A DNA stretch of 64,000 nucleotides from Takakia lepidozioides (Eukaryota > Streptophyta > Takakiopsida > Takakiales > Takakiaceae). Made by a program: the position numbers and the translations under genes. The DNA lies in NCBI GenBank assembly GCA_030704615.1, contig CM060733.1:14322001-14386000 (forward strand), written 5' to 3'. Every line of letters starts with the position of its first letter. The first letter of the stretch is position 1. Below the pieces are notes generated by a model. The model was not told the DNA's origin. It searched no databases and saw only the letters and a program-made list of their open reading frames with translations. Below are positions 50,951 to 62,900 of this stretch, piece by piece.

Positions 50951-53900
50951 ATGGCCTTGAGGACTGCCAAAGGGCAAGTCAAAAATGGCACAGGGGGTAC
51001 CGCTGAGGCTCTTTTGACCTTGCTTCAAGGGGCAGATCCAACAGGCCTAACTCATCAGTTGAAGCAGTATGTGGCTCCACTTAATGGAGTTGCCGGACAC
51101 GGGAAGGAGAATAGTTCGAAGACAGAGTTGCACAAATTCGCAAAGCAATATGTTTCCATTTTGGTGCAGCTCCTCAAACTCTGTGCCGCGCTTTTGGCAA
51201 CTCCGCCTTCCGGTAAAGAAAAAGACGGTGCCATGCAGACCAAGGGGGATGAGAGTTTCGCAGCCATGTCAATTGCTCTGGACAGCCTCGATCATTTGCG
51301 CTCTTTTCTTGTGGGTTGCCCATTTGAGATTGAAATCCAGAGATGTGGACTGGTCCGCCGTCTAAGGGCCTGGAAGAGACACGCGGATGCATTGGAACAG
51401 TGCCAGATAAATTTCCGCAGCTTGTGTTACAATGTACTGTCTTGCGAGAGGGAGTCAATTAAACAGGTATCCACCTACCTAGGATTCAGCAATATCCTAC
51501 AAAGATATTAATGCTGGGGAAGCTCCCGTTCAGGTGGTTTAACAGTTGACATCCATGTCTAACTCATCTGTTTTTACTGATCACTGGGCACTGCCATTGG
51601 GAGCTGGTTGAGTCACTGTGATCTGACCAGAAAATGCAAATGCACAGTATTGACAGATCCCTTTCTGGGCCGCTCGTTGTTCAGTGACTTATTCTGATGA
51701 AGGGAGGATTTGTGATGCAGGGGCCTACAGCAGCACCTGTCAAGGGCGGTAGTCGTAGGAAGCAGGCTGTTTCTTCCAGAAACACCAAGAGAGCCACAGA
51801 TGAGATTACTGAACAGCATCCAGCTCTCCATCCCCCTCAACAGGTGGAGCTGGCATCAGGACTTCCATCTTTGGTCGCTGGCATTGTGATTGATTTAATC
51901 TGGTGCACTGCTGAGAATGGATCTCGTTCCCCCGATTGCTTTTGTACTCTCGTCGTGCTTCCTGACCAGCTGGATCCTTGGCTGAGGTAAGCCCCTTGAA
52001 AGCCAGGTCTTATTGTGTCCCTTGACTTGAAATGCTGCATGCTTCCAATATGCACTGCAGATACAGAAAGATACATTGTTAAGGTTGCAGCCATAATCTG
52101 CAATTTGATGCTAGATCTTGACTACCATGAAACTTCGTGATGCAACAGACAGATGCATGATCGAATTGGTTCTGCTAATTAGACCCTTACCTTTGTTTCA
52201 CACAGGGTTCTAGAGACGGGTGCTGCTGAAAAGCAGAGAGATGCATTGTTCAGAGGCATTCACAAGTGTGCCTCAATATTGGTGGCAACGCCAGCATCCT
52301 ATGACAGAGAGCTTGTGCAGCAATTTTGCATGCTCAGTCTTTGCTGCTGTGCTTCATCTTCACACTCGAATCAGTATGCCAAGGTTCTCTATCTTCTCTG
52401 CACACTGTTGTTCATAGGTTGTTTGTGGACCTCTCTTTTCTGCACCAGACCCACTGAGAGGCATTGGGTTTTGCAGAGCCTGTATTTAACAAATTTCGCC
52501 ACATGCAGGTTGCGCGAAACTTCTCTTCTTGCTTGAGCTGCCATGGCCCTGATATGTCTCTCCTAGCCTTGGATGTGTGCACAGCTGCCTTGACGAATAT
52601 CTCACAGCAACAGGAGGTACCAACTAGACCTCAGGATCATATTTACATTCCTATCAGGAGTTTTCTAGGGCTAAATTTGGGGTTAGACTCATGTACATGC
52701 CCTTATTCCAGATATCACAGGAGGGTGGGGGTTGTGAGAATGCATTGTTTGACTAGTAGTTTCCTCATAGACTGATAGTGTTGCAATTACTGGGCCCACA
52801 AAGTTACTGCGCCATGGAAGTGAGGCTTATTCACAAGGTATGCTGGACGTACAAGGGAAGGAAATTAAATGAAATGAAATGGTACTTTATAATATCCGCA
52901 GAAAGCTCAAAGAGCTTATGGGACAAAAAGAAAACAAGAAACAAGAAACAATAAATGAAATGAAATATAATGGTACTTTGTAACGTCCGCAAATAGAAAG
53001 AAACTTTATAATGTCCACGAAAAGCTGAAAGAGCGGGACAAATGAAAGCTGGAAGAGAAAGTGAGGGACAGAAGAAGGGCCCAAGATACACATGTAGAAC
53101 AACACGGTGAGCCAACAGAAAGCTAACAGTAGAACCTCAGGAACCAAGGTGGATTGGCTTACATACACAAGCGTACCCTGGACAGTGTGCAGTCGCTTGA
53201 AATTGGGTGGTAGCAGTCCACATCACCTGGTGGTAACCATTGTAAGGTTGTCATTAGCTGCTTATGGTACCTAGATACTAGAGATTCTATGCTTGGCATC
53301 TAAGGTTCTTACACAAGTGTGTCAGAACTTGATTGACATCGTTTAGTCAGTTAGATGGATGTTTGTGAATATTTGTGCAGATATACAAGTGTCTGCTCTA
53401 AGAGTTGAAGAACTCCAGATCTGATACATGCTTACTTTCGCTTTTGTGGCAGCTTCAAGGTTTGTGTGGGAATCACGACATGTTGGATTTGGTAGACTGG
53501 TATGCCCGGTTGTGCCAGACCACAGGCAAAAGTCTGCAGGGTTGGTCCCATGTCTGCAATCTTGTTGGCAACTTAAGACAGGTATAACCTTCATACTCCA
53601 CTGAAGCATGTTCTATGTCTCTGCAACATTGAAATCCTTTGCATGGAATATATATTCTGTTGCATCCAAGTAGAGTGTATAATGGCGATTGCCCAACTTA
53701 AACTTATCACCAGTTGAGAAACATCAGTTTTTCTAGCATATTCGTTGGCATGTCGATGATGGAAGAGATGATGGATGTATTTAGTCAACTTTGCTAAGCA
53801 TAGCCTTGTGACTTTTGTGGGAGAGTACAATTATAGGCCCCGTTGTTTGCAGTGTAGAACGGGAGAGTGCTTCCATGGCTGCTTTGTGTAATAGGATGTA

Positions 53901-56900
53901 ATTGCTATGCCTGTTCTGATTTCCAACAATGTCACGGACAGCAGGTTTCTCAGTCCTTCCAGCTATGTCAATTACAGTCTCCCTTCTTTGTTCAGGTCTC
54001 TCCCTCCTCAATTATTGCTCTAGCTGGACTCCATGCTGTTGGCTTGAGCTTGGTAGATGAGGATGTGAACAAGGATGGCAAACATGACATAGTCTCACAC
54101 CCGAAGGTCGACTTCTTTTCCAAAGCACATGACCTACTCCAAGCTGGAGCAGAAACAGTAGAGAGCTGGCTTCAGCAGGAGGTTATTCCAAATGACCCTG
54201 TGGGAGAAATGAGGGGAAGACACCTTCTTAGTGCATTCAAAGCTGTGGATTTTCTCCGAAGACATGCAGCCAAGTATGTGCAGTCTATATGGGGAATCTC
54301 CTTAATTTCCAGATCTTGCTTAGAAACTCCTGAAGGAGCGGCAGAGTTGGCCCTGTCATTCAATTTCAATGGGGCACTGGAGAAGGTTTTACACCTTGGC
54401 TTCCTAGTGGTGAAGAGTGCAACAAGGTATCCAAATCCATCTTGAATCCATGTGCCATACCTGCAAATCTGAAAATATGCTACTGGCAAAGTCAATGTTA
54501 TATTCAAGAAATTGATTGGATCATTCCATGCAGACATTAGCAACATTAGCATATATGACACTTCTGCCCCACCATTTTTCTAAACTACCTTGTCACGACC
54601 ACTCCTTGAGAGCTTGTTCTTTGAGTATGACATCAGCCCTGTGACTGCTTGTTAACTTGCACTATTGACATTGCAGATGCAAAGACTGGATTCATGACGA
54701 ACAGGAAACTCTCAAGAAAGGTTGGCACATGGCGTCTGATTGCATGCTAGCGGCGTTCCGGCTTTCTTTAGTTCGGCAACAAGGAGTTGAGGTCAGTTTC
54801 TCACAGTACTAGATTCCTTGGGAAGTTTAGGAGGTTTGTGAATTTGACCTGGTTGTTGATATCGCCAATTTAAGAGCAATTGCCAATGCTTCTCAGTCCT
54901 ATACCTTCTGCTTCAGGTGCAGATCCTCTCAATGGGAGGGGACAGTGATCAGCATATAGACATTATCAGATGGGATGTTCTGACGATAGATATACTTCCT
55001 CTTGCAGGAAATTGTTGCTGCTTTCAATGATCTTGTGTCAAGAAGCTGTCTGCAAGCAGAGGAACTACGTTGGTTGATGTCATCCACATACAACATGGGT
55101 GTTCATATTTTCAATGCAAAGCACTATGATATGGTGAACTCTATAAGGGCCTTAGTAGACGTCATAATTCCTTTCTTTCTTTCCACTTGCTTTGCGTGGA
55201 CGTTATAAAGTGCCATTTAATTTCATTTCCACTTGCGGTGGGGATTACAGGGAACTTGGAAGAACATTTCTTCTTTCACTGCTCTTTATACTATGAGATC
55301 CGTGGGAGATTCAACTGTCCATTCCGGGATACCCAATCTCTCACGGAGATCTTCCATTATGAGGATCAGAAATGCTTGGCAGCTTACCTGCATGAAATGT
55401 TGACTCTTAGACAATCCCTTCAGTTCACTGCGTTTCATTTCTATTACCATTTCTTTTCTTTTCTTTTGTTTTCTTCTGTCTCATCATATAGGCAATCTGG
55501 ACGCAATAAAACCTCTCATTTTGTTTCTAGAGAGGATGTGTGGGTGGAGCAATCTCCGGTTCTGACAATGAGTGGTAGCACTGTCCCTTCACTGTTCAGA
55601 CTACGTATCTTTCATTGTCTTTGCTGAGGTCAATGGGCCTTGTTCTGCAGGCTTGTCATCCCTTCAGTGTGGCATATACCATTGCATGGGCTAGAATATC
55701 CTCGCTTCATGGGAAGCATCTGTCCAACACAGTGGTTACCAGACATAACTTGGAGTCATATGCACTGGTCAGTGAGTTGGTGTCAGAGGCATGTGCCAAG
55801 TCAGTGACTCTCGCTGATGCTCTGAACCGAGGTGGGAAATCTGCAGCAGCATTGGAGACACTAAGTAATGGCATAGTGCAATGGGCAATGGTCAATGCCT
55901 CACTGGAGCCCCATTCTCTGAAGGCCCCACATTCGCTTGTACGGTTATGGGTGAAGGTGATTTCTTATCATCTGGCTTGATGCAGTCTTTGTGAGCTTTG
56001 TCTTTGTTTTTTGTCCATGAAAGCAGAACAGTGCTTGCTTGACATTGTGTTCAGTCTCGGGACTGTTTTTTATGCTCAGTTGGTACAAAAAATGAGTGGG
56101 TGATTATAAGATAGCCATCTTATAATCTTATAAGATCGCTGACACTTGTTTAGTAAGATAACTGTACAGCATCTTCCGCTTCCGCCTCAATGGTTAGGGC
56201 CAGATTAGTTGATCCAGCTCAAATTAACATAGGCCTCTATTGGAGGTTTCACCGTGACCCACCCAGCTGCAAAAGGAGCCATTCCCTTGTGCACTGGGTG
56301 TCTGGGGATTCTTAGTGTCCAGGGACAGAGTCAGGTGAGATTGCCTGTCACACTTTAAATGGCTGTCACATTGTGGGTGAAGGACTCAGCGAGCATCATC
56401 CTTCTTCCAGCTTCTGCCTTTTTATTGTTTTGACTCTGCATGTGGACTTCATGGTAGTGGTGCACCCTTGTCGAGTTGGACCACTAGACAAATGGGATCT
56501 GTTGGATATGGTTTTGGAATCAAAAGGACTTGGGTTGCTCTCCTTTGTTGTCAGCTCTAGTTGTGTGCGTGGACACTCCGTTTTGGGCACTCTTGTCATT
56601 GATCTCTATTCGAGTCATTCCGACTGAAAAGGCCAACTAGCCACTACATAACATTGGTCAACTTACCTCTCTGCCTCTATCACGGATGTAGATGATGCAC
56701 GCTGAGAAGGAGATGGCTTCCAAGCCAGTCACAAGTCAGCCCCCTTGCCTCTATGCCTACCTGAGGGATGATCTCAGACATCTGCACCCCCGCACACTTG
56801 GTGTTCTCTTGGAAGAGGTAAGATTAATATCCTCATATCTGTTGAAGAGGATGAGGGAGGAGCAACTAACTAATTTTCCTCTGAACATGTGTCGAATTCT

Positions 56901-59900
56901 ACACTAGGGTTTTATGGTAGTGGATGGGATGGAGTTTTCAGGGCCATTCCCTATTTCAGATCTCCCTTGGTTGATCGTCTTGAAGAGCCCTGTGAGAAAA
57001 GCTGTAGAAAAGAGATTCATATCTGCTTCATGACTCAAGGACTGAGATACAGTGAAACAGTCCGACTAGGAGCTATGAACAGGATCTTAATTGCAGGTCA
57101 GTTGGTTGAGCAGGAACTCTCAGTACTGGAGGTGATGGACACTTCTCAAAACCTGAGTATGTTTCGGTCATTGAAGGAACACCAGTTGCATATTCTGCTC
57201 GACAATATCTACATAGGTGACAGCTTCCCTGTGGAGCGATCCAGATTACTGCTGGAGAAGAGCCGGGTTGTGCGAACAAGGGGGATTGATGGGCTTTTCA
57301 CTTGCATTGGGTTATTGTCAGAAGCTTTGTCTCTTTTGGTAAGTGTCTGGAAAGAGGGTTTTGATGCATCTGTTGGAAAAGTATCAGACATATGCTCCTT
57401 AATGATGTTGCACACTTACTGTCAAAGGGTCACATGACCTATTTTTTTAAGACTGCCATTTGTTGATGCCTGAATGATGCTTGATTGTCTTCAAAGTCAT
57501 AGCCAAATTTGGTATGTCTTTAAGAATAGGCAGTGTATGCTGTTCACATTGCACATAGGTTTTCAACCCCTGATGGAGTTAGATAGGAAAAAATCACCCT
57601 TACAGGACAGGTAAGCAGAAAATCCCAGCTGCCAGTGCTAGAGACCATAATTAATGATGTCCTAGCCTCCATTGTTTGCTTTATACAAAGAAATATGAGG
57701 GTGTCTACAGTACACTCAGTTACACTGGTGATGTATGACAGCATACAGCTTTGGAGGAGTCACAAAGAACCACTGGAGATATGTTTCTCATCGCATGCTT
57801 GGCGAATCAATTGGGAGCGACATCCTGTGTTCGGGCCCTCTGTGCTTATGAGCTGGATCCATATACCCAGGTATGACAGACTGGGGGAGCAGTACCAATC
57901 TAAAGATCACGAGAAAATTAGTGGGAGGGGCAGGGATGGCTCGTGTCGTGTTCTGAAAATCAGGGAGATCAGTGAATTTTACTGAAGCTAAGCTTTGCAG
58001 GAATACATTGAGGACATTGTTGCAGGTTTTAAACTTTGGAGAACCTCACTTGAAGCTCAGAAGACCTTTACTGGGTTGGAGGCACAAGGCAATGCTAGAT
58101 CAGAATATCAAGTGGAATGGCTTGGAGAAGCCTCTCTTGGTCTTTAATTGAACGTATTTGACCTTCTCTCATTGAAGGTAATCCTTAACTAGTGTTTAAG
58201 ACTGGTCATGGATGTATATTCACAAAGATCTTGGCTGTTGGAGAGATGATCATCTTGATAGCTAGAAACACATCTCTAGACTGTCCCTATTATCTCACAA
58301 GTTATATAAACCCTGTGACATTACCACCCTGTTACATAATAAGTGTCACTATATAAACCTGTGACATTTAGCATTCAATTGTGCTGATATAAGCAGCTGT
58401 ATGTTAACAGGGTTATTCAGGTTTACAATATGAAGCACAGGAGTTGATTTTTGATATGGCAGCAACTGTCCAAGTCTGTTCTGGGCAAGAGTTGTGTGCA
58501 GCCCTGTGGGCAAATAAACGGCTCGGCCATGTGTTATGCCTTGTACCTGTTCCTACCAATTTTTGCAGCTTAGTCAGCCAAAAGCTGGGAGTACCAGCCA
58601 ACTCCTTGGAGTTCTGGCAGAACTGTGCAAAGCATTGTCCGAGTTCTCTCTTGGATGCTCAACAAAGGGAGATCTGTCATGACCTTCTCGACCAAAGCTG
58701 CAACAATCGTAACACATGCAACATTCCACCGCATGTTTCTGAAGGTTATGATGAGCTGGAGGAGATGGCGTTGTCACAGATCCCCATAGTGAGCACATCT
58801 ATCCTGCACTGTTTGAATCTGTGTTAGAATGCAGCTTCATACGTCTCTCTTTTCTGCTCTGTCTGTGGTTGTGAGTTCTGGGCACCTGGAGTTCCAGTTT
58901 CCTGGTGGGAAAAGAATCTGGAACCATTGCAGTCATCTGTTCTCCAAGCAATGCTTGGCGCCAGAGGCACAACTCCATCTCACATCCTAGGTGCAGAGTT
59001 CGCATGTGTGCCACGTCAAACTGAGGCCCTCTTCCGGCTTACGATCTTTCTTCGGAGATTACAAGCCCTTCCACTCATGGGGCTCGTGGCAAAGAGCCCT
59101 CACAACTATTATTAGGCTCAAAACTGCAGGTTTCAAGCACTCCTGGTATGCTCGAGTGGACAGTTTTTCTGAGCGCAATGGACTCTCTATTGCTTCACTA
59201 TTACCAGTGAATCCAGAAGGGGTGTACATCACATCCAAATAGGATTGCAACAGACTCATTAGAAGGGAGCTTATGGAACTACATGTCAGGAGAACTTGGA
59301 AGCTACCCAATCTCACGACAAAGCTCCATTTCTATCGATAGACATTCTTGGTTCTCTGAGATGATAGAGTCTTGCGGCCCAATTACCTTTCGGCACCTTT
59401 ATCTCCTTCCCTCCTGAGGGCATTGGGGCGGTTCAGGGTGGGCTCCCACAATCTATGGATAGAGACTGGCAGATGGGAAAACCCGCAACGGGAGGACCGC
59501 CTATGTCCAGCTTGCACAGGGCGCAACCGGGAAAATGAAACTGAAGAACACTTCTTCTATTACCCTCTATACTACGAGATCCGTGGGAGATTCCACTGTC
59601 TATTCCGCGGAACCCACGCTCTCACTGAAGTCTTCCACTATGAGGATCAGAAATGCTTGGCAGCTTACCTGCACGAGGCCTTCACCCTTAGACAATCACT
59701 CGAGCAATAGTTTTATTTTTGGCTCTGGTTTTGTTTCTCTCTCATGTTTCTTCCATTTTGTCCCATAAGCTCTATGAGCTTTCTGCAGACGTTATAAAGT
59801 ACCAATTCATTTCATTTCATTTCTGTTGTGCCTAACTGTCCATTGGTTCTTCTATCTGTCTAGTCTCATGCAGTGGAGATTGGCAGGGCCGACAAGGCAC

Positions 59901-62900
59901 AAGAGGACCCCTTGTATTGGCAGGGCTCTACTACATGCTGGCAGAGCGTGCATCAGACAGAGGTCACATTAGAGAGGTGGCTGGCAATATCCTTTTTGTG
60001 CTTTTTCTCCTGGTTTTAGCTCTTTGTCCCATAGGCTCTTGAAGCTTTCTGTGGATGTGAAGGACATTTCTTCTTTCACTGTCCTTACTACTATGAGATC
60101 CGTTGGAGATTCTATTGCCTGTTTTGTGATACCTAATCTCTCATGGAGGTTTGCATGAGGCATTGACTCTAAGACAATCCCTTGTTTTTGGGCTGCTTTT
60201 GGGAGGGCCCATTTCATTTCATTTCTTTCTTTCTCGTTTTCAGTTTGGCTCTTTGAATTCACACTGTAAATAATCTACCAACCTTGAAGAATGGCAGTTG
60301 TCTGTTATTGTGGAGCCCCAGACCTTATGCAACTCCATAGCCTAGGTGCAGGTGGAGGGGACTGTCAAGACCTTCATTTGCTTGAACTTTTTTGACTCTG
60401 TGCATGGTGTAGGCACTGAAATATGCAAAGGAAGGGTTTCGCTTGCGGTCGAGAGTATTCAACAGAACCTTCCAGATGCCAGGAAAAGTGTCTTCATGCT
60501 CGACTATCAAGACTTCTCAATCAAGTCTCTCAGGATATGATGCTGAGAAGCAGAAGACCGTTGGATTGGAAGTTTCTGGGCAAGCTGCAACGCTCACTTG
60601 GCCTGGGTTGACCACTTCTGGGTGGAATCTAGAGTTTGGGCCCAGCCAATGGTGTGTCTTAGGGGACTACATAGAGAGCCTCATGCAGGTCCATTTTCAA
60701 AACTTTTTGCAGCTGCTGCATTCAGATGCCATTTTCTATATGTTTAGATGGATTCTACTCCATGAACTGTATAGTCAGGCGATAACCTTTTGGCTGAAAT
60801 TACTTTCTGGAAATGACAGGTCGGAGTGATAAATGAGAAGATGGGAGCTGTGGATGATGCAGAGCGCAGCTTCCGTGAAGGAAAATGCCTCACTCTAGCC
60901 CAACACATGCCACTTGCACATGCTGCTTTCAGCTCTTTCTTGGGTAAAAGTTCTCTTGACCCAATCAGCAGAGGTGCATATAAATCATATTCTTGGGTAC
61001 CAATCTGTGTCATGACCATCACACTCTGTGGCTTTATCTAAGGTCAAAACACAGGACTTGAGTCAAAGGTGTATTGCATCATCCTTTTGCTTTTGCTGCT
61101 TGACAGTGTTCAGATTTACGGTTTGGAAATATTGCATGAGTTTCCTGGGTGTCTCCTTGGTCAATTTGTGCCTCATATGCGTCGCTTATTGGACTTATTT
61201 TCTTTCCACAAAGAAATCACCCTGCCTTATTGAGCCTGCCATATGTGTGGATGGTGCCACACCCAAGATAATTTCATCACTTGTTGGGTTTGTAATGTAT
61301 AGGTGAGGTACACCGTAAACGGCACCAATGGGAGCTGGCAGAGAGTGACTTAATGCAAGCAAAGCAACTACTTGGTGAGCTAGACTGTGCATTGGTCTGC
61401 AACCACTGCAATATTGCAGGCCATGCTCTTCTGGACCTCCGACTTGGTGACCTTGCACGTCGGCGGTCTGATGATCGAAAACTTCTTCAGTGTGAAGTCC
61501 ACCAGTATGACGACGAGTCTGGGTCCTCTGTGAAAGCTTCTCCCATCAGTGCTAGCGATGCTCTTTCTTGTTATCAGTCTGCAAAAGAAACCCTCCTTGA
61601 ATTGCTGGCCAGGATTGGTGTGACATGTGAATGTACCTTGAGATTGTTCACCAGCAAAGCAGAAGTTCAGCTCCCTGGGGTTCTGGAGAACAATGCCTAT
61701 GTGTCGTCCTCAGCAGCCCCCAGAAAGAAGGCCCCTGCCAGGAAAAAGCTGCCAGAAGTTTTGCAGTACATTGGTGATAATTGTCTGGCTAGGGTGGAGG
61801 GAGCCAGTTTGCAAAGGATGGTGAAGACAGAAAGCTGTATCTCTTCACAGTCCACAGTGAGTGCCTCTAGAGAGCAAAATCTTGATGGGAAGATGAGGGA
61901 AGCATTGATAAGTACAGACCTACAGGTTCCATTGCCAGAAATGAAGGAAAAACAGAATAAGAGCCAACCATGCACTGAGGAAAGACCGGTCAGGAGACAA
62001 GGTCTTCGCTCTCAGAGTAAGTTCTCTTAGGATATCATTGCTTGCAGCATTTGTTTTCCTAAAATGATTCAGGGGTTAGCAGGTACCCTACAGTGCTAAG
62101 CCATGCATGATGAAGGTTGATCAAGTGAGTTCTTTCCACACTGATTTTCTCAGGACATCCTAAATGTGTTAATCTAACTCAGATGCCACCCGTCAGATTA
62201 TACAAATTGTTGTTTTGTAGCACCAGTTCACATGTTAAGGAACAAGGGTGCTGCTTTGAAGGCTCTTCGGTCTCAAGTTGCATCACACATTATGAAAGAG
62301 GACCCTGCAGTGATAGCCGACCACCCTCAAGAAAGGCCAGTTGGTATAAAACTTCAGGACGCAGGCTGTGAGAAAACAGTTTGGCTTTTCTATAAATATG
62401 CTGTTGTTACACCCTTCTGGTGCATTGGGCTGTAGAACTTTATGAAGCCAGTGAGGCAACCGAAATGGTTACTGTGGAGGAGAAGCAGCCACTCCGAAGA
62501 CGGAAGCCAAAAGCTCAGCAAGCTGTAGAAGTTAAGACTGACAACTTTTCAGGTCCCCCAACAAAGGGAGGTAAGACTGCTTGTCACCATAGGAGTCATC
62601 ATCTGAGCAATTACTTGGTGCTGAATGACTTTTTGTTAAACCTCCTTGCAGTTGAGTCTACTGTTAATTATATTGGATGTCAAGGTCGTTCATGGAGGAT
62701 TTGTTTTACAGACATCCTACAATGTGGTCACCGTTGTATTGCCACACTTACGAGCCCTTCTTTGTGAAAGGTTTATCACTAGCTCACATGCTTGCCAGGG
62801 TAAAAGCTTCCCTCGTAGGAGCTGGCAGACACCTCTACTAAAGACCACTATGAAACAGAAGGACTGACTGCTATCACGCAACCAGTTGATCGAGTTCAGG

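Noticed and set aside
52859-53062. CRISPR-like regular repeats
   Set aside because: Irregular spacing and clear identity with LINE 3' ends; plant nuclear context.
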